This document shows, piece by piece, positions 45,271 to 56,479 of a stretch of 64,000 nt of DNA (positions within the stretch are counted from its first letter, which is position 1; each line of letters begins with the position of its first letter). Made by a program: the position numbers and the translations under genes. The notes beneath the pieces are model-generated. The model did no database searches. It saw only the letters and a program-made list of their open reading frames with translations, and was not told the origin of the DNA. The stretch is taken from positions 18,132,202-18,196,201 of the forward strand of contig JAKZAP010000018.1 of assembly GCA_023053575.1 (NCBI GenBank), given 5' to 3'. The stretch is from Branchinecta lynchi. Its lineage: Eukaryota > Arthropoda > Branchiopoda > Anostraca > Branchinectidae.

Positions 45271-46085
45271 TAAGACATTTTGATAATAAGTTTAAAATTC
45301 ACAGTTGACACTTAACATATACAATTGACCGTATTAATTGTACATAGAATTGAAGTGGTGTCCAGAATAGGGTACAAAGGACTTGAGGTACCTGTCCGTA
45401 GAATGTGTGTTTGGGCGAACAAGTGTCGGACAATTTACAGTTGCCACTTTGTGTCTGGTTTCCGGTCGATTTGGATTTGGTACTTCATAATCCGGTAAGA
45501 TAGTTCTGTGAAGGTCTGAGGTCAGGCATTTGCGTCCAAAGTCCATAATCAGTTCTTCATTGATTATTGTTCCTTTCGATCCTTGTGATCTGTTTTCAAC
45601 ATGCCCACAGTTTGGTACTGTTTTTTGTTTTTTTTAATATTCCCAAAAGTCCCCAAAGCTGCTGTTATCGAGTAAAAATATGCATACAAAATGTATCCTC
45701 GGGGAGGCTCGTCAGAGGGCATTCCAAGAATGTGTATGTATGCCTAAACTGCCCACGCTGTTGAGTATCGGTTCGTGGCTCGTCCACAATCAGTCCGATT
45801 TTTGCAGCCTTATGCCAAAAGAATTGGTTTCTCTGACTGGTTCTTAGGACTGGCTTCTGTAAGCTAATGATCATGTTAAGGTACGTGCACACTGGTCCGG
45901 TTTTCGCAGTCGGACGCAATTTTCCTAATCGCTTCGAAATGTCGATGCTGTGTGTGTACGTCGTTTGCGCGTACCTTTGCACTTCCCTTGGGTCATGATT
46001 GTAAAGTTTGGTTCTTAGTTCGGACGTCGGTCAGTAAGGTCAAAGTAGTGTTTTAACAAAGAAGTTTTTTTTATAAACTTAGGTA

Positions 46086-46402
46086 GCGTTCCAGCGACTT
46101 ATTATTAGTTACGATCGTTTCTATGCTTGTTATTATTGCCGTTTCAGAGCCCGCCGTAATAAATAAATTGGCTTCTCCCTATTATTATTTTTGTTCCACG
46201 ACAGTTACGATAGTTACAATTTACTTATGGTGGTCACGCGCATCATAAGTGATAATAGCTATCGATCCTGCAGGAACTCCCGTAAGAGTGATGACGTATG
46301 TTCGCGTTGTTATTATTTTCGTTCCATACAGCGTGATAACCACCACAACACGCCGCTCGCCACTCCTCTTATCATCGTAACGTAATAACTTCACTGGAAT
46401 GG
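46086..46402. mobile_element. Inverted-repeat element, GTTACGAT family, copy 2 (reversed)
   Basis: AGCGTTCCAGCGACTTATTATTAGTTACGATCG at the left and CTTATCATCGTAACGTAATAACTTCACTGGAAT at the right; matches 39831-40158 in reverse through its whole length. It has no open frame. Confidence 0.62.
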
Positions 46403-46582
46403 GATGTCGCTAAAATATGTCTAAAATCCGTCTACCCTAACCCTTAATTTTGTAAAACCCTGAAATTCTAACTAGTGTAGGACCTAAAGATCTGTTGCTA
46501 AAATAACGCTGACACGCCTCTTCCTTCACTAGAAACCAGGTTCACTGCCCATGTAGAGACAAGGGGTGGCTCAGTTCTTGCT

Positions 46583-46926
46583 CAGAGCAAAATAACACTA
46601 GGGAGTAGCGCCAGGGCTTGAAAAAAGTGACACACACTGGAATAGCATCGATACTAGCACGACTAGCGATCGAGAATCTCCCTACTGAAACTCAATCAGT
46701 CGTGCGCCAGCACTGGCTACAACAGCATCGTATTCTGAACACATACAAAAAAAGATACAACCTCCGCTGTTTCCACAAAGTGTGCAGACCGCATTAGCTG
46801 TACTAGAAATTTCTAAATCCGCAAGTTTGTGCCGCCAGCATAATGGGCGGCGCTACGACTATGGCCCGTTGGCAAAGCTTGGAGAGTATATATCTTGGCG
46901 CTGCTTCCTAGTGTTATTTTGCTCTG
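46583..46926. mobile_element. 344-bp element with perfect 9-bp target duplication
   Basis: Ends CAGAGCAAAATAACACTAG and CTAGTGTTATTTTGCTCTG are inverted repeats. They are flanked by the identical 9-mer gttcttgct at 46574-46582 and 46927-46935. Nine-bp duplications are typical of Mutator-like elements. The identical flanks indicate a recent insertion. A diverged relative lies at 18385-18710. Confidence 0.85.
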
Positions 46927-47160
46927 GTTCTTGCTTGACTCCCGGACCAGCCGAAGTACATTATCCTTGTTACGCTGCTGTAGTTTCCTACCTTGGAGGT
47001 TTCTTCTGGTCTGGCTACTGTCTTTTTAACTGTGCAGGCACATGGTATCCTAGATCTGCAGGAAGACACTAGACCAGCCAGATTTGCAGAAACCCTCACA
47101 GATAGCAGGTTAGGTACTAGGATAAACCACGGATACAGGAGATTCTGACAGCCAGATCAG

Positions 47161-47441
47161 AGCCTCGTTTTTGTTGCACGCTGCAGGTCAACTTCTCGGC
47201 CGCTTACGGGCTGATTTTTTCTTCATTCGTTTTTGCACTGCATTGCTTCCGAGATTGACGGCAGCGCGTCTCGAGGGTCACAGACTTGCTTACCGACCAA
47301 GTTCGTGCATCCCTGCAAGGTTTTACTTCAACCAAGAAGAAATCGTGCATGCAGTGAATCCAAAAACGCATCTTCTGCAGAAGCAAAGAAGTGCTGCAGC
47401 GAGTTCTGCAGCGGCAGTACTATTGCAACGATAACGAGGCT
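47161..47441. mobile_element. AGCCTCG element, copy 3 (281 bp)
   Basis: AGCCTCGTTTTTGTTGCA ... TGCAACGATAACGAGGCT flanked by CAG on both sides (47158-47160, 47442-47444). Same orientation as copy 1 but more diverged internally. It ends 59 bp before WDR44 exon 12. Confidence 0.82.
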
Positions 47442-47500
47442 CAGAAGAAACCTCCTATGTAGGAAACTACAACAGTGGTTTAGATGAAGCTTACTTTTAG

Positions 47501-47623
47501 AACTACTTCGTGCTGTCGTCGTCCATGGATAAGACTGTTCGTCTTTGGCATATTTCCAGAAAGGAGTGTCTCTGCTGTTTCCAGCATATTGACTTCGTGA
47601 CTGCGATTGCCTTTCATCCAAAG
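47501..47623 (+). CDS. WDR44: WDR44 exon 12 (blade 2 end, blade 3 start)
   Basis: Codons 684-724. Acceptor cttacttttag|AAC, donor AAG|GTAAAT, phase 0 both sides. Encodes [20 protein letters not shown] and [21 protein letters not shown]. It is almost identical to vertebrate WDR44 ([39 protein letters not shown]). The VRLW closes blade 2; [13 protein letters not shown] opens blade 3. Too short to have stood out as an ORF. Confidence 0.95.
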
Positions 47624-47829
47624 GTAAATTATTATTATTATTTACTTGAATCCTTCAAAAACTGAAGAGTAGTGTATGAAAAGGAACAACAACATGTCAA
47701 CCAAACTCAGACACACTTCCATACTAGTAAACAGCTAACCGTTAAAGATAAATTAGCCTACGAAGTCTACAACGAAATGTAATGGAAAAACAAAGTTCAA
47801 AGTAAACAAACGAATTCGAAACTTATAAA

Positions 47830-48125
47830 ATTGGCCATAGTTATTTTGATAATATAAGGCCTGCTGATCTCTTTACTTTCAATCACAGCGGTCTCAGAGA
47901 ACATAATTTGAAACTGAATGGTAAGAAATTCTGAAGACATTGGAAAATGGAGCTTTAGAAACCAAATAGTAGAATATTAGAATAATCTCCCAGAAAGTGT
48001 TGTAAATGCCGAAAATATCAACCAATTCAAAGCAGGTGTCGAATGCCACCTGGCTGAAATTCAATTGTCCCGAGTGTCCCGATAAATTTATAGAGGCGAA
48101 AGCCTTATTATTGCATCTTGTATTA
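47830..48125 (+). mobile_element. LINE 3' end, third copy
   Basis: GGCCATAGTTATTTTGATAATATAAGGCC, CACAGCGGTCTCAGAGAACAT, CATTGGAAAATGGAGCTTTAGAAACC and GAAAATATCAACCAATTCAAAGCAGGTG, GCCACCTGGCTGAAATTC, GGCGAAAGCCTTATTATTGCA. Same family as 29320 and 41640. From 48126 to 48716 only AT-rich sequence. Confidence 0.6.
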
Positions 48126-48716
48126 AAATAATTAGTTGTAAATATTCAGTTTGTAAATAAGGTTGTCAGTCAGTATATTCAAGTTTAATGAGGGTTGTGA
48201 GTTCCAAGTTTAGGAAGGGTGAATGTCAATATTAAGTAGTTTCGGGACTATCTCTAACCCTGGTTTCTCAGTTTCTAGTTTCTTAGTTTCAGCTCGGCGG
48301 AATGCTGCCGGAGTAGTTTACATAATAGCTGTTGATAGACTGAAGGTAGAGAAATGTGTAACTTCCCCATAATATTAACGTGTTCTACATTTCTTTATAC
48401 ATAAAATATGTGAATAAGTGCCCGTGCTTTCGTGTAACTTGTGATTTTGATTTTGTTAGTATCCAGACGTAGCATATAGTGAAAATAAAGTAGTAGTCTG
48501 TCAAGGTTTATATGACATTACAGTTACATTATAATATTAATCAGGGCGCTTTTTTGTCAGCCTTTTTATGAAAGTTTTGAGCTTTACTATTTTTAAGTAA
48601 TCCCCGTCTCCTCCCCCCACGCATCCCCCCGAGCACATATCTTTCTATAATTAAAAGTCCAGTAAAAGTACGATAAAAAGTGGGTCAACCCGGACAAAAT
48701 TGCAATACAAAGGTTT

Positions 48717-49946
48717 TTATGGCACTTTTTAATGGCCATATAGCGATCGCAATTTCTGTCCGTCCGTCGGTCTGTTCAAGTTTTGCTAGTTCGGGCACTT
48801 CCACATAAGCTAGGACGATGAAACTTGGCAGGCTATCACTGACCCCAAATGATTAAGTTGGAAATAGTCACTTCCCCCATCCGAGCACCGTGGGGGGAGT
48901 GGAGGGAGGGAGAGTCCGGAATCTTGAGGTATTTATAACTTTTTAACGGGTGATCGGATCTCGATGAAACTTGATATTTGGAAAGACCTCATGCCTCAGA
49001 CGACCCATTTAAAATCCGGACCGGATCCGGTGACTTTTGGGGGGAGCTGGAGGGGGCAACCGGAAATCTTGGGAAACGCTATGAGTGGAGGGATCGAGAT
49101 GAAACTTGGTGGAAAGACACCTAACAAACACTAGATACATCATTGACATAACCGAGCCGATTCGGGCACTGTTGGGGGAGTAGACGGAGGGGGAATCCGG
49201 AATCTTGAGGTACTTATAACTTTTGGACGGGTGATCGGATCTCGATGAAACTTGATATTTGGAAAGACCTCATGCCTCAAACGACCCACTTAAAATTCGG
49301 ACCGGATCCGGTGACTTTCGTGGAAGCTGGAGGGGGCAACCGGAAATCTTGGAAAACGCTATCGAGATAAAACTTGGTGTGAAGAATTGAAAATAATGAT
49401 TTTGTGAGACCTAGGTTGTTTTTTACGGTTCAGACTGGATCCGGCCAGGGTAGGAGGAGGATGAACCGGAAACCGGAAATTTGCAGATATGCTTCGATTG
49501 GACTCAAACTTGAAGAGTGAGAAGAGGAGATGTCAGGGATACAACGTCTATGTGTCCTAGTCGTATTTGGCCACAGTGTGGGGAGTTGGAGGGGGAGTCC
49601 CGGAAATTTTTTAGCTCGCATAGGGGTCAAACGAGTGGAGGGATTTGAATTAAACTTGAAGAGTAGAGATACGATGTTCCCTAGATGACATAGTTTAGGG
49701 TCCGGGCCGGATCTGAACAAGGTGGAGGGGAGGTGCCGTATTTTTGCTAAATAAGCTCAGACTCAAGCGAAACGTGATAGCCGGTAAGAGAAGATGCTTT
49801 AGGTGATCATTTTACGTGTAACTAGATATCCTATTTCTAGGTCTGATCCTCGGAGGTTGAAGGGGGTATTTTGTGACGTTCTCATCTTCTTTCTTGCCTA
49901 CGTGCCTACTCCTAACAAGTGCCATATGAGCTCGTAGCTCTTGTTT
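48717..49946 (+). mobile_element. Family B element, full length
   Basis: Left TTTTTATGGCACTTTTTAATGGCCATATAGCGATCGC, TCCGTCCGTCGGTCTG block, about four G-rich units (CTCATGCCTCAGACGACCCA, GGACCGGATCCGGTGACTTT, GTGGGGGGAGTGGAGGGAGGG) and right terminus AAGTGCCATATGAGCTCGTAGCTCTTGTTT at 49917-49946. This is the clearest copy with both ends. Confidence 0.75.
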
Positions 49947-50189
49947 ACACTAAAATGTTAAGAAAACGTTGAACAACAAGTCCAAAATCCACCGAAATCG
50001 CTCGATGGCTAACTTTGCGATTGCTGCTTGAAAGGGTGGAGTGGGAGTAAAATTTAGGGGCGAAATATAAGTTTTGTTTATGTGAAATGACAATCGACTC
50101 AGGGGTAAGGAGCCATGCCGAGTCCATTTGTGAACTTTATTTTTTCAGCCGACAAGTAGCTCGCCTGAAATCCGGTGATAACCGGAAAT

Positions 50190-50312
50190 TCGGTACCATA
50201 TTTGACGGTGCAAAACGGATAAGTCGGCTACATTTTAATAGGGCTATATTTTGGCCCTTTTTGGCAAGGGTCCTCTTCAGGCACAAGCCGCTCAAGCTGG
50301 AAAATGAACTTG
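50190..50312 (-). repeat. Hammerhead-like repeat, minus copy
   Basis: Reverse of CTGAAGAGGACCCTTGCCAAAAAGGGCCAAAATATAGCCC then GCCGACTTATCCGTTTTGCACCGTC. The GAAA box is mutated (AAAA). The flank CAAGCTGGAAAATGAACTTG is shared with the copy beside the Penelope-like element (3640-3680). A partial family A unit precedes it (49980-50190). Confidence 0.45.
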
Positions 50313-51191
50313 TGGAAAAACAATTCATGATTCTTCCTTAAATATCTGATTTTGTGAACTTCTTCTCTGAAATTTGATTAGATAGAGTTAAAGCTGGTGC
50401 TGTGATTTCATTTAGAATGGTGCTGTGATTTCATTCAGTGCTCTGGTTTCATTTAGAATTTTTCATCGGAGTATTCTATGTTTGGAAGAAAGGTGTTTCA
50501 TTTAGTTGTTTTTTAGGCTTGAAATTTTTGGGGGTTGGAAACACATTAAAAGCCAGAAGTGAATGGTAGATGTAGCTATTTTTTTCGAGAAAAAAGGCAG
50601 ATAGAAAAAATTCCATGGAAGCTTCGCTTCTTAGCGAAAGTTGGAATGAAAAGCCGAAGGTGTGAATTTTAATATGCGAACTTCCATTAAAGGAATAATC
50701 TCAGCTGACTCATTGCAGTTAGTTCTACACCGGTCCTGTTCTGTGCTGGCGGAAAATCTGGCGTGTTTTGTCGGAAAATTTTTAATTCCGTCGGCACAAA
50801 CTGGCCGTCCCTCGCCACAGAGGCAAAAGACTAGTGACGCCCCTGATAAAGGGTCCACAAGTTCAGTAGACAAATTTTATTCGGGCCAAATGATTGATTT
50901 TTTTTTAAGAATGGAAACACTCCGAAAAATTCAACTGACAAAGTAATATCAAAGAACGTTTCATTGTTGGCTCACGGAAACGCGGCTTGTTAGGGAATTC
51001 AGTAGTCAGAAAGGATTTACTCAGATAATTGAAACTAATTGGAATGTAAGCTACGGATTCGGATCTGTGTTTACTTTGTAGAGGTAAGCTTTGAAATTAC
51101 TTTCTAACAGTCATAAAGCTCTGGAATGAAACAGAATATATGAAACAGACGTGATTTTTTTTTTTTTTTAGTTCTTAGTTTTTTTTTCCAG

Positions 51192-51323
51192 GACGATCGT
51201 TATTTCCTGAGCGGGTCTTTAGATGGCAAGCTACGACTCTGGCACATCCCAGATAAAAAGGTGGCACTGTGGAATGAATTGGATGGTCAGACCAAGCTAA
51301 TTACAGCCGCCAATTTTTGTCAG
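51192..51323 (+). CDS. WDR44: WDR44 exon 13 (blade 3 end, blade 4 start)
   Basis: Codons 725-768. Acceptor ttttttttccag|GAC, donor CAG|GTATGC, phase 0 both sides. Encodes DDRYFLSGSLDGKLRLWHIP, DKKVALWNELDGQTKLITAA and NFCQ, nearly identical to vertebrate WDR44. LRLW closes blade 3, and TKLITAANFCQ begins blade 4. A long T-rich tract precedes the acceptor. Confidence 0.95.
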
Positions 51324-51576
51324 GTATGCATGTGTACTGTAAGTAAGTAAGTATATTTGTAACCCACAAAATGTTTTACAACAAAAGAAAGTGGAGTACA
51401 AATAATTATGGTATTGGTCACGGTACAAGTCCCTTGTGTAAAAAGTGCCATCTGTATTATTAATTTCCGTGACATGGGGATGTGAACTGGTTGGATGAAT
51501 TTGCCTTCAGGCGCACTGTTCCTATGGCCGGCTTCTACCAGACTATTGTAGTGGTTTGCGAACTCTGTTCACAAGC

Positions 51577-51648
51577 CCCTCGGTAGCTCAGTTGGTAGAG
51601 CGACTGTCTTGTAAACAGGAGGCCTGGGTTCAAATCCCGGCTGAGGAG
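51577..51648 (+). tRNA. tRNA-Thr(UGU)-like sequence, second copy
   Basis: Better cloverleaf than the 44795 copy: acceptor CCCTCGG/CTGAGGA (5 Watson-Crick pairs plus one G-T, and one end mismatch), D arm GCTC/GAGC, anticodon loop CTTGTAA (TGT), T arm CTGGG/CCCGG. The 160 bp upstream (from 51417: ATTGGTCACGGTACAAGTCCC...) are shared with the other copy, which argues for dispersal as a repeat. A box and B box are intact. Confidence 0.4.
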
Positions 51649-52164
51649 CATTTTTGTCTATCAGTTCACTACTTACAAAAAGAAAAAAGAAATTGTCAGT
51701 TATTAAAGGTTAACTTCCGACATCAAGGTTTATATGATGTCGGTATAAACATCATTAAAAAGGAGTTGAATATGTCAAAGCTACATTTTCTATTGCTGAT
51801 AGAATTTATGGTTCAACATTCTTTGTAGCAACAGGGTTTCATGGTTTACACGTAATTGTAGGGACGACCTTCCTAATTATCTGTTTAAAAGTTAATCCTA
51901 ATTAACTTTTTTTAAACTCGTCTTTTTGGCGGAATAAAAGCTTATTATTATTATTATATCGGAAAATAAGACCGAGACGGTCGTTGATATTAACCTGTCT
52001 GAGCCGAAGCCGAGGTAGGTTATGAAAAGTATATGTCGAGCGCAGCGATGTTGATATATCTAAATGGCCATAATCGAGATTGTTATTCCGATAACTCAGA
52101 TGTTATAACTTTTTCGAACAGAGTGATTAACAACTAGCCATGCACAAAGCCTCTTGAGGTTGGT

Positions 52165-52690
52165 ATGACTTCATATCATCCTCAACCGGACGCTGATATG
52201 ACTTCATATCATCCTTTCGGGACGCTGATATTACTTCATATCATCCTCCCCGGACGCTGATATGACTTCATATCATCCTCTCCGGACGCTGATATGACTT
52301 CATATCATCCTCTCCGAACGCTGATATGACTTCATATCATCCTCTCCGGACGCTGATATGACTTCATATCATCCTTTCGGGACGCTGATATGACTTCATA
52401 TCATCCTCCCCGGACGCTGATATCACTTCATATCATCCTCTCCGGACGCTGATATGACTTCATATCATCCTCTCCGGACGCTGATATGACTTCATATCAT
52501 CCTTTCCGGACGCTGATATGACTTCATATCATCCTCTCCGGACGCTGATATGACTTCATATGATCCTATCGGGAGGGACTTCATATCATTCACTCCGGAG
52601 GAAGATATGACTTCATATCGGCGTCTCTTGGAGGCTGAAATGACTTCATGTCATCCTCTCCGAAGGCTTATATGACTTTATATCATCGTA
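52165..52690. repeat. 32-bp palindromic minisatellite, about 17 units
   Basis: Unit: GATATGACTTCATATC plus ATCCTCTCCGGACGCT. The first half is a palindrome with 7-bp arms (GATATGA/TCATATC). About 17 units, the central ones nearly identical, the outer ones diverged. Variants of the second half (CTTTCGGG, CTCCCCGG, CTCTCCGG) repeat in the same order after five units, giving a 160-bp higher-order period. Both flanks carry a related sequence (GAGCGCAGCGA, GTTATAACTTTTTCGAACAGA at 52050-52130 and 52815-52885). Confidence 0.85.
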
Positions 52691-53499
52691 TCACGTCTGC
52701 CGCTAAATTTCTGTCTGAAGGTTATCATAAGTTAACTTCCGACTTCGAGGTTATAACGGAAAGAACATCGGGACTATTCGGGACGCGGCCATTGAACTGC
52801 AGTTTCTGAAAAATATCTACCGAGCGCAGCGAGGTGATATTTTTAAATTGTAGACTTATGTTAACTGTTATAACTTTTTCGAACAGAATTATTAATAATT
52901 AACCGTTAACCATACAAATCATGCCATGTCCCACAGGTAGTATATTTGATAATCCTCACAGAAACTCGGATATGACTTGGGATCAACTTCTCTCGAGGTT
53001 GATATGAAGTCGTATCCACCGCTAACTTTCTGCTTGCAGATTATTGTAATATAAAAGACCGGTGGTCGTAGGATGATTTTCACAGTCGACTGCAAATTTC
53101 CTCCGTCGCTCCGGAACTTTGAAGCATTGTATGCAGGTTTCCTCATAGTGACGCAGATTTCTGTCGCGTGCGAAATCTTATTGCACTCTGTGTGCACCAA
53201 AGATGGGCAAATCCGTATTCGGATTTGTACCCAGGACTCGTCCTTTTGACCGGATTGGAATCTTCTGCTTGTCAGGCTGGATTCAAACTCGGATTCCAAA
53301 CCCTCAATCTTACGAATCCGCTCAAATTTCCTAGACTTCATCCTTCCAGTTCCCCTGTTCCCAATTTTTACACAGTGTGCTGTGTCAACTTTTTAGTCTC
53401 CACTACCAACCATCCTCAGTGATCTATCACGTTATCTGATTACCTTAAATATCTGTTCTTTTTGTCACCTCTGATTTTGAACCATAACCTATGGACATG

Positions 53500-54085
53500 A
53501 TTTGATTTTCGTTAAGGTAGGGTTCGATCCGGATTCGAATCCGGATCGGATTCCGGGTGAACTACTTGTCCTGCAGAAAAAATAGTTTTCATATTCGTGT
53601 TCAGCATGTCGTCTTACCCCTTAATCGACTATCTCATTAGCTTTTAAATTATTTTTGTCACCCCGTAATTTGAAACCCCTCCCCCTACCCCTATGCAGCT
53701 ATCAGGCCCATCTACGAACTTGACCTTTCCCGTGACTTGAAGAATGCTCACACCAAGTTTCATCAGACTATCTCATTCCCTTCGAGAGTTATCGTGCTGA
53801 CAGACGGACGGACAACTTTTGCGATGTCATAGGCGATCTACTTGTCCGAACAGAAAATCGTTCTAATATTCGAATTAAGCATGTCTTCTTACCCCCAAAT
53901 CGGACATCCAATCAACATCAGATAAAACTTTTACTTTTAGCAAACTTTCCGGTTTTGACCGATTCCGAGTGAACTACTTGTCCGGCAGAACAAATGGTTT
54001 TCATATTCGTGTTCAGCATGTCGTCTTACCCTTTAATCGACTATCTCATTAGCTTTTAAAAATATTTTTGTCTTCCTTGTTTTCG
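53500..54085 (-). mobile_element. Family A element, reversed, rearranged
   Basis: Reverse of family A words: CCGGATTCCGGGTGAACTACTTGTCC, TTCAGCATGTCGTCTTACCC, GACAGACGGACGGACAACTTTTGCGATGTCATAGG. The unit recurs after the leader, so two incomplete copies lie back to back. From 52890 to 53500 the intron has nothing I recognise apart from a short repeat shared with 22365-22425. Confidence 0.6.
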
Positions 54086-54504
54086 GGGCTTTCAAGTTAA
54101 ATTACGATAATCGCTTACGGACCCTTGGGAAATATCTGGGAAGGCTCACATTGCCGGTTGATTTCACCCGATGAAAAATTTGTAGTCTACGTAGTTGTAT
54201 GATAGTTGGACGAAAAAGTTGCAAGTATTGATATGTTATAATAAAGAATACTATCATTTAGTGCGCCTCAGACTGGGCCAATCTTAAGTAGTAGTACCCA
54301 GTAGCATCCTGTCTTGTCTTTATAGCATCCAGTCTTGCTAATAGTAGCATGCAGTAACACGGTAGACTTGAAGGTCAAGCATGTAGTAGCATCAGTTAGT
54401 ACTGCATGCTACTTTTTCGTACAACTTCATACTGCAATTTTGAGATAAATTTTTCGTTGGGCAGGCAGTTTGAAAGCAACTTAAGCCGTCTCCTTCTTTT
54501 TCAG

Positions 54505-54666
54505 AATGGTAACTTCGCTGTGGTGGGATCCTACGACGGTCGATGCATTTTTTACACGACGGAACAGCTGAAATATCACACGCAGATTCATGTCAGGTCA
54601 ACAAGGGGAAAGAATGCTAAAGGAAGGAAAATAACTGGCATTGAAGCATTGCCTGGTGAGGATAAG
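54505..54666 (+). CDS. WDR44: WDR44 exon 14 (blade 4)
   Basis: Codons 769-822. Acceptor cttctttttcag|AAT, donor AAG|GTATGT, phase 0 both sides. Encodes NGNFAVVGSYDGRCIFYTTE, QLKYHTQIHVRSTRGKNAKG and RKITGIEALPGEDK. Matches vertebrate WDR44 through the whole exon (NG.YAV.G.YDGRCIFY.TE.LKYHTQIHVRSTRG....GRKITGIE.LPGE.K). The RSTRGKN loop is a basic insertion between blades 4 and 5. Confidence 0.95.
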
Positions 54667-55161
54667 GTATGTGCTATCCTTTATCCCTGTTTCTAGGGAA
54701 AAAAAAACAGACCTAGGCTACTTCTTCCGTCTTCGGCCGATTGTTGTTTCTTGAAATTACAGGTTTTTTGGGGGGGACTTCAGTCTCGAATCCGCCATTG
54801 GAAACTGATTTTCTGGACCGTTGGGCATCTATAATGAGTCAGTTTTTTTAACATTTATCTTTAAATTGATTTTTGTTCGGTAATAGTTCAGTTTGTGGTC
54901 TGTGGACCTTTGGGACAAAACACCTACCAACCGAAAAACCAAAAATTCCGAGTAGAAAACAAAGGAAAATGCAGTGTTGCCCACGCTTCGAAAGAAAAGG
55001 TACCAGAAAACTGAACCAGAAATTGTACCATGCAAAATGTATCCAGGTTCCTGTAGAATAAAAATGTCGTTTGCTTCAGAGTTTCAGTTGTAGTCATCAT
55101 TTCCAGCAAATGCAACTAATTATTTTTCTATTTATAAAGTATTTCTTTTGGTTTCAACAAG

Positions 55162-56127
55162 AACAAGACCAAAGTTTTCGATGGGATCCCAAAAGTTCAA
55201 ATTTTGATCCAGACAATTGCTTTTTCTCCACCAGATCCAGTCTTCGACAGACTCCTTGAACACTTTTATTGTCAAAGTTTAGAAACAGATTACGGCCAAA
55301 TAGCTCATCGTATGAGAAAACCAAGTTCAGATATGGATTCAGCATGTGTTTTTACCCCTTTAAGTCATATCTATTTTGACGAAGCAGATCGAAACTTCCT
55401 GCCTTACTTCTGCCCATTTTCTGGTTTCGGCGTAATTTGGAACTCCTTGTCTGGCGAAAAAGAAAGCTCAAAAACGAATTCAGCATGTCTCCTTACCCCT
55501 ACATCCAACCTCTAGTCAATTTCAGATTAAACTTTTACTTTTAACAAATTGTTTGGTTTCAGTTGGATTCCGAGCGATCTATACGTCCGGTGAGAAAATG
55601 ATTGTCATATGCGAATTCAGCATGTCGTCCTACCCGCAAAATGAAAATCTTGTCAAATTTAAATAAAACTTTTACTTTTAAAGAAATTTTTCGGTTTTGG
55701 CCGGATTCCGGCCGAACTAATTGTACGGCGAGAAAATAATTTTCATATTCGGACTCAGCACGTTTCCTTGCCCTTAAATCAAACCTCCAATCCAATCAAC
55801 TTCATATTAAACTTTTACTTTTCACAAATTTTCCGGTTTTCGCCGGATTCCGGGTGAACTATTTCTCCGGAGAGAAAGTAAATTTGATAATCGAATTCAG
55901 CATGTCTACTTACTCCTGGTTCGACTATTTCATTAGCTTTTAAATTTTTTTTTGTTTCCCTTAATTTCAAATCCCACCCCTAAATATAAAGCTACATAGC
56001 CCATCTTCCCTGTACTTTGACCTAAAGAGTCCTCATGCCAAGTTTGGTCAAAGTATCTTAACCCCTTCGAGATTTATCGTGCTAACAGACGGACGGACAG
56101 ACGGACAACTTTTGCGATGTCACAGAA
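55162..56127 (-). mobile_element. Family A element, reversed, with about five array units
   Basis: Begins with the reversed right end AACAAGACCAAAGTTTTCGATGGGATCCCA, continues through units with TTCAGCATGTCTnCTTACCCC and CCGGATTCCGnncGAACTA, and reaches the leader (GACGGACGGACAGACGGACAACTTTTGCGATGTCA). The GGGATCCC left end is missing. Confidence 0.7.
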
Positions 56128-56319
56128 TATCCTAAAAATACAGTTTTTTCTGTCGTTTTTTCGAAAAATCAATCGCCGAAAAATGTGCCCTATAGAACTG
56201 AAGAAACCATATTCTACCATATTGAAAATAGGGTCGGGCATCTGTTTCAGTATCAACCATCAAGTGCTCCACCATTTCTTTATGATTTTAAGTAGGCTTC
56301 TATAACCCAGATATTCATG

Positions 56320-56398
56320 AACCCTTGCCAAGAAGGGCCGGAATATAGCTCCAATAAAATTCAGCTGACGTATCCGTTTTGCACCATCAAATTCTACA
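56320..56398 (+). repeat. Hammerhead-like repeat, 5'-truncated
   Basis: ACCCTTGCCAAGAAGGGCCGGAATATAGCTCC...CAGCTGACGTATCCGTTTTGCACCATCAAAT. Starts within stem II, so the CUGANGA box is absent and GAAA is GGAA. Confidence 0.45.
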
Positions 56399-56479
56399 AC
56401 CCCACGTGATTGGGTTTTGAGGGTCCTTCGGACCTGGCGAAGAGCGTGACAAAACTGGCTTGAGACCAGGCCTGGTCTC

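Noticed and set aside
52165..52690. CRISPR-like array (regular repeats)
   Set aside because: No unique spacers: the whole 32-bp unit repeats, and the context is a eukaryotic intron.
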